A stretch of 64,000 bases of DNA, taken from contig OZ345373.1 in NCBI GenBank assembly GCA_977006965.1, positions 806,001-870,000 on the forward strand, in the 5' to 3' direction. The notes beneath the pieces were generated by a model. That model did no database searches. It was given only the letters and a program-made list of their open reading frames with translations, and had not been told where the DNA came from. Position 1 is the stretch's first letter. Every line of letters starts with the position of its first letter. Source of the stretch: Phymatolithon calcareum (taxonomy: Eukaryota; Rhodophyta; Florideophyceae; Hapalidiales). Below are positions 33,326 through 45,070 of this stretch, one piece after another. The position numbers and the translations under genes are program-made.

Positions 33326-33435
33326 GAAATTTCTCTCCTGCAGGAAAATGTCTGAGTGTTAAGACGAAGATTGTTCAAGTTTGACTTAGAAATGAATGAC
33401 AATCGAACCATGGGAAGCGGAAGTATTTCGTTGGC

Positions 33436-33480
33436 GCAACCAACCGATCGGCAACCAACCGATCGGCAACCAACCGCCGC
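33436..33480 (+). repeat. Short tandem repeat, about three units
   Basis: CAACCAACCGATCGG-type units of about 15 bp repeat nearly three times inside the Ty3-B leader, just before gag. Confidence 0.7.
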
Positions 33481-33653
33481 GCTTTTCCAACCCGTGAGCC
33501 ACTCGATTTGCGGAGTCTCGACTCAAGAGTTGTGACAAGGTTTTTGAAGGAGAGGAAGCGGTACGAAGATGAGGTCAACGAGAAGAAGAAGGAAGTCCCG
33601 GCAATGGCGGTGGCAGCTTACAAGGTGTCAGTCGACAGGGGCTTCTAGAGTCT

Positions 33654-34223
33654 ATGTTCTTCTTTGGGAAGTTTAATGACATATCAAGAGCTAAGACAGC
33701 CGAATATCTGACATCGAACGGTATTCAAAAGTTTATTGAAGATTTAGTGCAGAAGAATGAAGACGAACAGATACACGCGGAAATCATAGAGAAGGCTCTA
33801 CACAGGCTTCGAATGCCGATGCACGTCGTACAAGCAGAGGCAAGGATTCCGGAGTTTGATACAGATTTCTTCTCAAGATTAGAAGAAGCTGGGTACCCGA
33901 ACTTCAAAAGAAATCCGAAGAAAACCATAGCCCTCATGCAGGATAAGGTTTTCCCAACAAATTTGAAGAAGGTAATGGAAGGGCACTTCGAATATTTGCA
34001 AGGATTGAAGCAGGACCTCAGAGCCTATATCAATTTACTGTGCAAGGAAGCTGAGATATACCAAATGGCAGAAGACATGCGCCCTAAGGGTACAAACTCA
34101 ACACGGAAGAAGACGGAAAAATCTGAATTCCAAGTGGAAACGAAACCAAAGAAGTGGATTCCAGTATTTCTTAATCCCCCATGTAAGGCCAAAAGAAAAA
34201 GGCACTTCCTAGGCGACTCCTAA
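33654..34223 (+). pseudogene. Ty3-B gag
   Basis: A 189-residue helical, charged frame with a Lys/Arg-rich C-terminus and no zinc knuckle. Coding may begin upstream in another frame (about 33400). The stop at 34221-34223 separates it from the protease, and the sequence between (34224-34300) is highly basic. Confidence 0.6.
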
Positions 34224-34301
34224 GATTTCGAAGAAGGCGAGAAAAAACGGCTACTGGAGGAGCACAAGAATAAGAAAACGAAAGAGAAAGGCGCGAAGAA
34301 A

Positions 34302-34930
34302 GTGTCGAGCCGAAACAGGGACGCATATCCAACAAATACCACAATCGTCAAGGCAAGATTTGGGGGAGTAGAATCAAGACTGATATGTACGGATGCGGGT
34401 TCAGATATTAATCTGATGCCTTCGGACCTTTATGCAACGTTAATGGAAACCGCGGCCCGAATCGAAACAAAACGCTCCAGAATGAACACAAATATAGATT
34501 GGCAGCAGCAACCATTTCAGAAAACAAACCTATCTATATCTCCTGAAATAAGTAGGTGAAGGTTACAAGAGAACTCTTCATAAGTCATGTAAAATCGCTC
34601 ACAATACGAGAATTGGTGTGGCAGGTTGCAGACCAAGAGGTTAAAGAGCCCCTACTTGGACGACCAATACTAGAAGCACTTGGACTAGACACAAAAAGCG
34701 TCCTTGAAGCAGCATGCGATAGATATGAAGTCTTTGTGCAAGCGAATCATCTCATCAATGAAATGGAGTATCGTGAAGGAACTATTGCCAGAATCATGTC
34801 AGATGGAGTATATCATTCTGATAAGGCCGCTTATGATTACGATGACAGATCTGACAGCGATGAAGATTGGTTGGACTTGGGTGCCGATACCAAGGAGGAG
34901 ATGGACGAAGCTAGGGCACTACGGATATGA
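34302..34930 (+). pseudogene. Ty3-B aspartic protease region
   Basis: 34302-34559 has LICTDAGSDINLMPSDL, the protease loop as DAG. After a stop and frame change, 34556-34930 has EPLLGRPILEALGLD, then an acidic spacer homologous to Ty3-A's. The active-site Asp is kept but the frame is broken. Confidence 0.7.
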
Positions 34931-34939
34931 CAAGGTGCG

Positions 34940-35185
34940 ATGAACAGCGGAGCGAATTTTCAATCCCTAGTCGAACCGATCTTTGTGACCTTGCGAGAAT
35001 TTTTGAAGGCTTGGCTTGGCGATTTCCTTTTTTACGCAAAAACAGAACCAAGTCTTCTAATGGCACTGAGAGAATGTCTCACGATTTGTGAAAAGAGACA
35101 ACTCAAAATCAGCACAAGGAAGTCTGTGCTATTCACTAAGCAAGTACGTTGGTATGGCCGTTTGATTGATGAACATGGGATATAA
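34940..35185 (+). pseudogene. Ty3-B reverse transcriptase, truncated and mutated
   Basis: It opens directly at NSGANFQSLVEPIF, so the RT fingers and motif A are missing. The catalytic motif reads WLGDFLFYAKT, where Ty3-A has WLDDFL. This copy therefore has no working RT. Confidence 0.8.
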
Positions 35186-35469
35186 TGTGATCCCCGGAGA
35201 CTCAGTGGTATCAAACAGATACGTATGCCCAAGAATGCAGCAGAGCAGTGCCAGTTCTTACACTGCGTCCAGTGGATGACTTCAAGTATACCTGACTTCT
35301 GCACAGAAGTGAAAGGCTACGAAGCGTTTTGGAAAATTCTTACGACAAAGCGGGGTCGCGCAAGAAGAAATCGATTCAAAAAATTTCGTTAGACTGCCTC
35401 GGGTGGGGATCCGAGCACGAAAAGTCATTCAAGTCGTTGCAAGAAACTCTCCGAAATTCAATAAAGCTA

Positions 35470-36156
35470 TGACACCGAGACTATAAGAAATCGATCTGTA
35501 TATTTACGGATGCCTCGAATGCGCGTTCGGACGCCGTGGTTACGCAATACGATGAGAGCGAACAGAAAAAGGACATAATGCAGCAAAAGCATGAGCCACT
35601 GGCATTTCTTAGTTCATTTTTCAAGAGAGCACAAGAACGATGGAGCAAATTCGAGATGGAAGCCTATGCTATTTTGAAGTGCTTCCGGAAGCTCGACTAC
35701 ATGCTCGCAGGGGAAACAAACATCCACCCATACACTGATAATGGAAACCTGCTATTTGCATTTCATCCGATGGCAATTGTACCAGCGATTGGCAGCCACG
35801 TGATCAGCAAGGTTCAAAGATGGGCCGTGTTCTTATCGGCGTTTTCGTCCACAATTGATCATGTGGAAGGCGAGCGAAACGTCATGCCTGATATTATGTC
35901 ACGACGGCTATCTGGGTACAGAGGCAAGAAAGGCATGAGCCGCAGGGTTTCTGAAACATCGATGGAAAACGAAATCGTGGAATCACGTTTCAGCGAAGAT
36001 TTTGTCCGGCGAACAAAACTTAGGATCAACGCGGAAGAGAAGAAACATGAAAAACCAAGGCCGGCAACAGCGGAAAGAAGGAAGGGAGTCTGTACTATCC
36101 AAGCAAACAAGTTTGGATCCCGGATGAATCAATCAAACTCCAGCTTATGGCTCTGA
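35470..36156 (+). pseudogene. Ty3-B RNase H and linker
   Basis: SICIFTDASNAR near 35490, then EPLAFLSSFFKRAQERW, FEMEAYAILKCFRKLDYML and HPYTDNGNLLFAFHP follow the Ty3 RNase H order. ISKVQRWAVFLSAF then leads into the linker before integrase. Confidence 0.75.
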
Positions 36157-36968
36157 CTGTAGCACATTGCGGTTCAGGTGGACACAGAGGATTTGAATCA
36201 ACAAGCAGCGCTTTGAAAGAGAAGTTTTGGTGGGACTCAATTGTTAACGATTGCAAGGAGTTCGTGAAAAAGTGCATTTACAGCATCATATCGAAAAGCG
36301 GTACCAAGATCCTACGCCCACTTTCATCGGTATTACACGGCAATGCACCCAACGTAGTAATACATTTCGATTTTTTGTATATGGGTCCAAGTACTACCGG
36401 GCACAAATAAATTTTCGTCATTAAGGACAATTTGTCGTCTTATATATGGCTTTGTCCATCCGTCTCTGCAAATGCGGACACAGCAGCTGAAGAACTGGCA
36501 CGCTGGATGCGCACATTCACTGTTATGAACAACTGGGTATCGGATCAAGGATCGCATTTCAAGAACGTTTTGATTGAAAATCTCGCTGATATCGACAAAA
36601 TTAGACAATCATTTACGGTACCATACTCCCCGTGGGTAAACGCAACCGTTGAAAGAGTAATGCAAACTGTGCTTTCAGCTTGCAACGCTCTTTTCTACGA
36701 ATTGAAACTCTTGCCCCAAGATTGGAAAACGGTGACAGGCATGTTGATGACCGTTATCAACGAATGTCCCCTCAAGAGGCTGGGATCGAACACCGATGGA
36801 AAATACAGAAGTCCGCTTCAAGTCATGACTGGTATCAAGCCAATGCGTACACAACTAGTCATTGTCTGCGAGGCATATAATGGAAAGATGTGTGGTGTTA
36901 AACGCACAAGTTGGTACACGGCCTTTGGACGGGTTGTTCACTGGCCAACGCCGCGGGGGCCTTTATAG
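36147..36968 (+). pseudogene. Ty3-B integrase
   Basis: 36147-36410 has the zinc-binding His pair (VAHCGSGGHRGF) and a weakened Cys pair (KKCIYSI). The core spans a TAA at 36408-36410: HFDFLYMG (first Asp), WVSDQGSHFKN (second Asp), NATVERVM (Glu). All three catalytic residues are present, but the frame is interrupted. Confidence 0.8.
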
Positions 36969-37377
36969 AAAAAGAATTGGATCAAAGGATGACGAGAAAT
37001 GGATCAATGGAAGAATCTGGAAGCCGTTTCGCTGCAAGCTAGCCCGCCGCAGTCGCCGCACGGTGCTTACACTGTAAGCATCTGTAAGCAGCGGTTCTAC
37101 GGTTTGCCCTTGGTGATCCTTCATGGTGTAAGTACGCATCGAAACCTACGATACTGTTGTGTCTGTAACGCTATCTGTAAGGGCTTCCGGTAAATGCAAG
37201 CTGCAATGACAATTTGAAGGGAGCTATTTGTATAGGAGTATGATAGTGGCGTTGGACGCCACAGAAGATGAGAAGCATTGAAAAGGCAAGGTCTGTGCAA
37301 TTGCTCGAGATTAACACACTTTAGTCTTAAATCGAGAACATTCACAAAGATGTCACGGAAACGGCCAGCAAGATCTG

Positions 37378-37830
37378 TTGAAGCAAATAAAGCAACACAA
37401 CAAAAACAATAACAAGCCACCATTTCAATTAGGCGATTTTGTGGTTGTACGTGTTCCGGACGGCAAGAAGAAGAAACACGAACTGCAGGTCAAATGGATC
37501 GGTCCTAAGCGAGTGATTGCAATTGTCAGCGAATTGGTCTGCGATGTAACAAGTATAGTGGATGGGAAAACTGATCGGGTCAATGACAGCAGAATGCAAT
37601 TGTACCGATTTGATGTTGAAGGAAAACGGCAAGCAATGAGCTGACGAAACAAACAGAACACTCTGAGACTAAGTACGAGATAATCGGAAGACTCGTGGAT
37701 ATAGGAGAAGCACCAGATCGAATCTTCGTACAAGTTCAGTGATCAGGTTTGACGGACAAAGGTGATTGGACGAAGAACTTCATGAAGATGTACCCGAAGA
37801 GCTTGCAGAATTTTTGTCCAACACACGCAA
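37378..37830 (+). pseudogene. Ty3-B integrase C-terminus and chromodomain
   Basis: 37378-37644 has LGDFVVVRVPDG and a small beta-barrel-like segment. After a frameshift, KYEIIGRLVDIGEAPDR and SGLTDKGDW form a chromodomain, with TGA where Ty3-A has Trp (about 37739). Same module as 10164-10469. Confidence 0.6.
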
Positions 37831-37904
37831 GAAAAAGCTGGCGAAGAAGGCCAAGCAAACATTTCGAATCAATGATTAATACACGCTTCGACTGTATGGG
37901 GCCC

Positions 37905-38077
37905 TGTAGACACGCAATGTTGCAGGAGTGTAATGAGCGACATTTACACTCTCTGTGATATCATAACGCCCCTGCCCATTTGAAGCGGTGATCCTGATCG
38001 CACCTTAGACTGGGTCTAAGAGATATCACACATTTCAAGATAAACCCTACCTTCTCTTTTCACTCTCAGTGATTACA
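37905..38077 (+). repeat. Ty3-B 3' LTR
   Basis: 173 bp partner of 33146-33325, preceded by a purine-rich TATGGGGCCC stretch as polypurine tract. Confidence 0.85.
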
Positions 38078-38569
38078 CATCGACAAATCCTGAACGAGCG
38101 CCCACCGGTATTGTACGAACGACATAACGCCTTGTTCACTTGGTTACACGATGAGTGTGGCGCACCAGAGGTACTCGGAGAACCTGGCTCTGGTCATCCC
38201 ACTGCTGGAAAATGAAGGAGCGCGGATATACTTGTTACTCATTTTAGACTTACATAAATCTCTTTGCTCCTAACTCATGAAAACAAGTATTCCGAAAAAC
38301 TTAGCCTGCATTTTTTCCTCTTCATTTCAGATAATCGGATGCTAAATCAATGTTTCGCAGGTGCACTCGGCGAAACATCCGAATGAAGGAATCGTGCGGT
38401 GTGTGGAACTCGATGCCACCGTTCTCGGATATAACATCTCCGTTTATAATGCGAACTTTCGAGAACTGACGGGCAATCCTTCCCCTAGTTGAACATTAAA
38501 CTTGGCAATCTTTGTGGGAAGTTCTTTGGCGGACCGATCGGGTCTAGCCAACATTCGCGCCACTAAAGC

Positions 38570-40264
38570 ATGGATTCGAGTGATCGTCAAGGGGAAAACC
38601 CCGGGAGGGTTCCACCCTCACAAGTGCAAATCGCCATGGCATCGGAAGGTGGTATGGGGGCCGCGGATGACCATGGAGGTCGAGATCTTCCATGGGTGGC
38701 ACAGGAGAATCGCAGATCGAGACGCCGGGCGAGTCGAAACTCGACGGCGGAAATTGAAAATACTCAAAAGAATAACCAAAATTTGAGTTATGGGAAATCA
38801 CAAGAGCGGACCGCCGGTCCGCAGACACGAGCTCTTGCTACCGGCAAAAAGAAAGGAGCAAGAGCTAAGGCAGGGAAAGCTGAAGATATCGGGGATGCTT
38901 CACGAGATGGAAATCAGCCAGCCACCGTGAAAGACAATCCAACTCTGCAAATGGTTCCCTTGATTAGGACCATGGTCCTTTGCTTTGGGTGTGAACAGAG
39001 GGGAACATTAATCATGACGGGAGGGTACGGCACGGTTCCTCTGATGCTTAAATGCGGCAAATGCCCTTCGAGGAAGAACGGAAAAGACGTTTCGTCGTTT
39101 GTTGACGAGATGGCCTCGGCCATTCAAGGGGGCGCAAATAGCGCCAGCACGAGAAGAGTCCCTGAGACCCCAAGGGAGGCCGCAGGATCACAGCTAGAGG
39201 CTACTGTAATGGAGCCATTGAGGCCGCAGATATATTCTAGAGATTACGACTCTCTTTCAAAGAGGTTGGAAGAGCTTGAAAGGAAACACATGGACACCGT
39301 AAATCGGGTGACCATACTCGAAGCAGAAGTGGCTACCCTCAAGGAAGAAAACAGGAGTTTGAAGGAACGCAGTCAGCCAGAGATGACAGCCGATGCGAAT
39401 GCGGGACCGACACGGGAGAACCGGTCTGAAGAAGAATTTCCCAGTTTAACGGACGCCACAGAGCAGGCTATTGCAAGGCCGGTACCTGAAGGCTGCGCGA
39501 CGAGCAGAGAGCAATCCTAAGGTCTCCGATGAAGCTAGACCGAAATTGGTTGCATTCACGGACCGAATGGTGCCAATGATGAGAACCCACAAGAGCCCGT
39601 TGGTGGAACCTCTGTACTTCAAGAACCTCCCGAAAACAGACCGGGCGTACATTGAGGAAGCTGTGCGGGACTTGCTAGCAAACAGGCGCCTCTTGCACGT
39701 CTCATTCATTGGAAACTCAGTAATGGAGCTCCTGGTTGAGAAAGTGGATTCAACGCACATCATCAGTCTCTGTCGCTCAGGGAACATGATTCACATGCCA
39801 CGGTTCACCGCATTTGAGAACCAGCTGAGCACACGCAACAGAGTAAAACGCTCTCGAAGCCCAGAAAAGAAACATGGGGAAGGTACGGGGAAGAGCGAGG
39901 TACTGTGCGGCAAAGGCAGACAATATTGTTGCGCGAGATTGGTACCAAGGAATGGGGAAAGCTGCCTACAGAAGATTCTTCGACCTTTGCAGAGAGGCGA
40001 AACCTGGTGTCACCAGATTTTCGTCCGGAACAGTGCAATGCGATAGGGAACACAGATACTGCTGACAGAGAGACGGATGATGTCCCACTTCGCTTACAAA
40101 CAGAAGTTAATCCAGGAGCAGCTGAAATCGCCATCCCAGAAGCGGCCGAATTAGCTGCGCAAGGGGCAGTAGAAGACTCGAACCACAATTCCGAAGTTCC
40201 AAATGATACGACATCAGACGCTCTTGCGGGTCCCCAAGAGACAACCAAGAAGAATGTTATTTAA
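38570..40264 (+). pseudogene. LINE A ORF1
   Basis: 38570-39520 encodes 316 residues. The middle has FGCEQRGTLIMTGG and LKCGKCPSRKNGK, a possible four-Cys zinc site. Residues about 220-285 form a coiled coil (LSKRLEELERK to LKEENRSLKE). The frame shifts near 39500, and 39471-40046 carries a helical domain with SFIGNSVMELLVEK. It shifts back near 39905 to an acidic tail ending at 40264. ORF1 proteins of this kind bind the element's RNA. Confidence 0.75.
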
Positions 40265-42736
40265 GAAGAGGTGGCGTCAGGCAACCTTAAATGTTGACGG
40301 CTCCCCGGAAACCCCAACGTACCAAGAGAAAATGATGAGAAACCATGGAATCGACATGGCGGTAATAACAGAAACACATTTGAGACCAGAAGGGAAAATT
40401 CGGGCTGATCTCTTCTCCTTCAACGCTGTGCGCCAGCCTGCTCAGACTGGTCGAAACTCTGGAGGTGTCTCTCTTTTCTTCCGCAGCCTCTGTGGAAGCC
40501 GTCTGATCTTCAAGCACGCGGAAACAAATTTCCAATTGATTATCGCGCAAGTGGGAGATACGAAAGTTGGAGCTGGCTATATATCGCCGGCAGCAACCAG
40601 ATCTGAAACTGACAAATGCCTCACCATGGTGAATACATATGCACGAGGCAAGGCAATCGTGTGCGGTGATTGGAACGCTCGCCACCTCAGATGGGACCTA
40701 CGCTCAAATAGGAGGGGAAACCAAATTGTTCGTTGGGCAGCAGCTAAGAACTGGGATGTTAAAACCTGGACAGGTTTCAGTTTCCGCACAAAGCGCTATA
40801 ATAGCAACATCGACTTTTTCGTAAGCAGAGGCATTACACCAACAGCAGTCAGTTCACCAACAGATATATGGACTGGTTATACGCAACACCGACCAGTAAC
40901 AACCAGTTTCTCGACTCGACAAGAGCATAGAAGGGTCCAAAAGCCTCGAATATCTGTGCAATTATGGAGGGATGACAGAATGAAAGAGCATGCTCGGGAA
41001 ATATACGGAAAGACCATTCCAGGAATCGTCGAGGATTTGAAATGGTGCAGTTCCCGAGAACAACTAGACCGACTATACGAAAGAAATGTCGAAACGCTAT
41101 GCGAACCATGGAGACAGAAGAAAACAACCCCGCTGCGCTACAAACCGTTTTGGAACACAACTCTTGAACTGATGTCTAAACGTCGCAAGAAAGTACACAA
41201 GAAAGCTCGTGAACAGGATTCAGAGGAGGCTTGGCAGCGATATGAGGAATGCCGTAAAGAGATACTGAAGTTGGTGAACAAAAGAAAGCGGCAGCAGTAT
41301 CAAGAATACCGAGATGATGTAGAAGAAAAGGATGGGTCCAAGACGATTGAGCAAATCGCTAGAATGCAGAAGATGATGACAAGAAGAACGTCAAGGAACA
41401 AGATGACTGGCCGTCCTTTGCTCACGTGTCCCAGACATTCCGAGATGAAAGAGGATGGCGACAAAGATCCTCCTATTTCCGTTGCCCTTCGCATATGCGC
41501 GTCCTTATCAGAAACGCACTCCTCAAAGCTCCGACCAAGAAGGCCCCAGGGCTGGATGAGCTGAAGACCGAAACGATGAAAGCTGACCTGGATAGAAGTG
41601 CAGACCTCGTCTTTGAGCTTTGGACCGCCTGCGGAAGATGTGGAGTTCTCCCGAAAGCGTGGCTAAAAGCTCTCTTAGTCCCGCTGCACAAGAAAGGAGC
41701 CCATGACGATCCAAAAAATTTCCGACCAATATGTTTACTGAGTCAAGTCCGAAAGATTATTGAGTCAGCACTGGATATTATGCTCCGCCGAAGATACAAG
41801 AACCACAGAATCCAACTGGGATTCCAAAAAGGCAAGAGCACGGAGCTAGCAATCTTAAGGGCTCTGGAACTAGAAAACCGAGGGCAGGGATGCATTGCAG
41901 TTTTGGACTTGACGGCAGCGTACGACACAGTTCCACGAAAGTACTTGTAAGAGCGAATGAGAGTTGTTCTACCACAAGACCTATGCGAGATGATCGAGGC
42001 TTTCCTGACACCGTCCTGGGTATCAGCGATTGGCGATCCCCAGCAAAAGTGGTTTCTAATCGACAGGGGAGTCTCTCAGGGATACCCGCTGAGCCCAAGT
42101 CTGTATAATCTATTCATGGACGAATTCGCAGAAAGAATAAGCCAAGTTCCAAGAGATGTTGCCGACGTGGCAGCAGTTCTTTTCGCGGACGACGTGCTCC
42201 TAACGGCAAAATCACCAGTCGGACTACAGAGACTGTTAAATATTTCTTCGCAATGAGCAAGAGATAGAAAAATGAGGTGGAACACGAAAGCCGGGAAGAG
42301 CGAAGTTCTTCTCTCCGAAGGCACAAGATCACCCACATTCAAGCTTTCTGGGAAAACGTTGACAAAAGTCAAAGAAGTCCCATACCTTGGCATATCACTG
42401 AGCAGTGAGGGAGTTACCGACAAGAAAATGCTTGAACGCATCCGACAGGCCAAGATAGCAGTGTTTCAGCTGCGATCCCTTGGTGTAACAGCCCGGGGAC
42501 TCAGCCTCTTAAAATAAATCAAGATGTACAAGGCCTTGATACAGACAAGATGGGAATATGCCATGCACCTGACGCCATGGACGACAAGAGTTCAAACAGC
42601 TATTGCAGACGTGGAGAAGACTTTTTTTGGACAAGTATTTGGTCCAATCGCAAAAAATGGAACCGCGAGACTTCGTCTTCTCTGTCGCATACATAATGCG
42701 GAAGACAGGCGTCGAAAGAAGCGGCAAGTGAGCTGA
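40203..42736 (+). pseudogene. LINE A ORF2: endonuclease and reverse transcriptase (5' part)
   Basis: The APE-like endonuclease has ATLNVDG, AVITETHL, VCGDWNARH, NSNIDFFV and QHRPV in order (about 40284-40900). A frameshift lies near 41430-41520. RT continues in one frame: KKAPGLDELK, FRPICLLSQ, AVLDLTAAYDTVP (motif A), GVSQGYPLSP and FADDVLLTAKS (motif C). That frame has three in-frame stops: TAA at 41948, TGA at 42254 where LINE C has Trp, and TAA at 42515 where LINE C has Cys. LINE B interrupts it at 42709. Confidence 0.85.
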
Positions 42737-44530
42737 CCTCCCTGCTGCAAGAGATATGGGAGACGTAACAGATGCCGTCCGAGCTAGCTGTCGGAACACT
42801 CGTCATGTTGCACAAGAAAGGGTCAAAGGACGACAGGAAGAACTATAGGGCAATTTGCCTCCTTTCTCACGCGTTCAAGATCTTCTCTATGTGCCTCCTT
42901 CATAGAGTGGCCCCGTTCATTGAACAACTATTGCCAGACACACAGGCTGGCTTCCGAAAGACCCGTGGATGCCGCGACAATACGTGCATTTTAGCATGGA
43001 CTGTGGAACGGCTGCTCGAAGAAGGGCGTACGGCAACGATTACATACATCGACTTCAGAGCGGCATTTGACTCCATCGACCATGATTTTGTCATGTCATC
43101 TCTACGCGCCTACGCCTGTCCTGAAAAATACGTTCGGCTGGTATCGCTCATGTACTCAATGGCGAGCGTCACAGTTCGAGCTCAGCTTCGTGGCGGAGCA
43201 CAGGTTTTCTCAAGGAAAGTTCGTATAGAGCGAGGAGTTCTTCAAGGAGACATAATAAGCCCTCTCTGCTTCATTATAGCCCTCGACAGAATATTCCGAA
43301 GACACGACCCCGCCTCTGCCGGCATCTCTCTCACGAGTACGCTCCGAATTGACAAACTCGAATACGCTGACGACGTCGCCTTTCTGGACGATAATCCTGA
43401 GACTGCTCAACAGCGGCTCTCACTAATAAGCCCAGCAGCGAGCTCCGAGGGAGGGCTATACATTGCCGCCCATAAGAGTTTCGTGCAGCACATTCGGAAG
43501 TCAACGAGAGTAGCACGCACAACGGAAGAAGACGTAGAGGCAATGGACTTCAAGTTCAAGTGCAACACATGCAAAAGAAAATTTCCGTACTCAAACTCTT
43601 TAGAGACACACCGACGCTTACACTGCAGAAAGCCCCCAAAAGCTACGAGGACTGATCCATTATCATGTCCGCCCGTTGGAGCTAAAGTTGCGATCAGAAA
43701 ACTGGACGATCTCTGAAGGCTCGACTGGCACATGAGCACCGTTGTCCGGGTAAATGACAGGGCCAAAATGCGCGTCTCAGTCGAATACTTTGACGACGAG
43801 CCACGCGAAGCTCTTCGACTCACAGAGGAGGAGCGGGGTCTCGTGTCACCCCCCGCCGGAAGATCGCGTCCCGTGCAGGATCTCTCGCATACAAGCTGGT
43901 GAAAGCAGCAAAACGGAAAGCAGCGCAGAACAAACTGGAGAACGTACAGCTAGACGCCGACGACCTGGGAAATAGCCTGCATTTAAAGTATCTTGGAGTA
44001 ATGCAATCGGCAGACGGAGACCCTCTGGTTCCTGTCAACCACCGCGTCGAAATCGCTTGGTCTCGCTATCGAGACCTCAAACGGGTTCTGACGAGCGGAA
44101 AATTGCCCACAGGTCTACGACTTCGTCTTTTTGGTTCTTCTGTTCTATTCAACCTCTTATATGGCTGCGAATCATGGAAATTGACGGAAAAAGTGCTGAA
44201 GAAACTCAAGTCAACAAGTGCCAAGATGCTCTAGAGAATCTCGAAAAGGCCAATTGCCGATGAGGCCAGGAGACCCACCATAGACGTGATAATGCGAGCC
44301 AGAGACCTTCGTTGGAACTGGCTTGGTCACATTCTTAGAATGGACGAGCGCCGCCTGGTCCGCGAGGTGCTGATCCAATGCGTGAGACCAACAACTAAAT
44401 CAATCTTTGGTGACCTTCCTAGCCAAGACGTCCAAACCGCAGTCCAGCTCGCTAACAATAGAATAGAGTGGAAAAAACTCAGACCCTCGAATCGCTGTTA
44501 GACCCATTCGGGGAAAAGGCAAAATGAATG
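42709..44530 (+). mobile_element. LINE B, 5'-truncated non-LTR element nested in LINE A
   Basis: 1822 bp flanked by the 14 bp duplication AATGCGGAAGACAG (42695-42708 and 44531-44544). It ends in a short AATGAATG tail. Only RT and downstream are present. It is a different family from LINE A. Confidence 0.9.
42772..44501 (+). pseudogene. LINE B reverse transcriptase with C2H2-like finger
   Basis: 42772-43716 (314 residues) has VMLHKKGSKDDRKNYRAICL, TQAGFRKTRGCRDN, TYIDFRAAFDSIDH (motif A), GVLQGDIISP and YADDVAFLDD (motif C). CNTCKRKFPYSNSLETHRRL followed by HC then forms a zinc-finger-like motif. After frame changes near 43710 and 43870, 43899-44234 has KYLGVMQSADGD and LYGCESWKLT, and 44286-44501 has RWNWLGHILRM. 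Upstream of 42772 the frame extends back through a TAA to the truncation point. Confidence 0.85.
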
Positions 44531-45070
44531 AATGCGGAAGACAGAAGACTAGTTCTAGCGTTACGAATGCTTGAACGAGCCAGAACAAGGAAAATGGGCT
44601 TGCTCGCAGTCCCAAGAGAGGAAAGAGACGTTGAGGAATTGCAATGGGTGTGTCGTGACATATCATCAATGTTACATCACGACCTATTCGAGACGGCACT
44701 AGCCTATCTTAAGCAGCGAGTTTCAGCAAAATCGTTGAGGGACCTGCTCTTTAAAGACGAAGGAGAAGGCTTGGAGGCGAGCAGAAAGAGGGATATTCCT
44801 TATGATATTCCCGGGTCTACTCCCGCCATCATCAAACTACCGGAAGCACGTCACTGCCAATTGGCGATTAAATGGGCATTCGGACGTTTTCCCCCATTGA
44901 GTACCATACTTCTGGAAGACAAATTCGATGAAATCGTACCAACTCTCATGAACAAGCTCAAAGTGTACCTTCAAAGATATCGACTAACTGAAGAGGAGAC
45001 TAGTGAGACTGAAAAGGCACTTGACAAAGTACTATTCCGCACAATCGTCTTTTATGACGACATGGAATAG
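44528..45070 (+). pseudogene. LINE A ORF2 C-terminal part, resumed after LINE B
   Basis: The 180-residue frame continues NAEDRR from the other side of the LINE B insertion. It ends with LPEARHCQLAIKWAFGRFPP and a C-terminal helix, the domain also seen in LINE C (55.3 kb) and in fragments at 21.3 and 23.4 kb. The following 230 bp to 45301 is the 3' UTR, including GCGGGCTTTAA shared with LINE C. Confidence 0.8.

Larger units (their letters stand above)
33146..38077 (+). mobile_element. Ty3/gypsy LTR retrotransposon Ty3-B (decayed)
   Basis: 4.9 kb with LTRs at 33146-33325 and 37905-38077, flanked by the 4 bp duplication CATC (33142-33145 and 38078-38081). The unbroken PB2 sequence at about 28655 (GCATCGATAAAATCCTGAAC) confirms the empty site. 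Order is gag, protease, RT, RNase H, integrase, chromodomain. Same family as Ty3-A. Confidence 0.9.
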
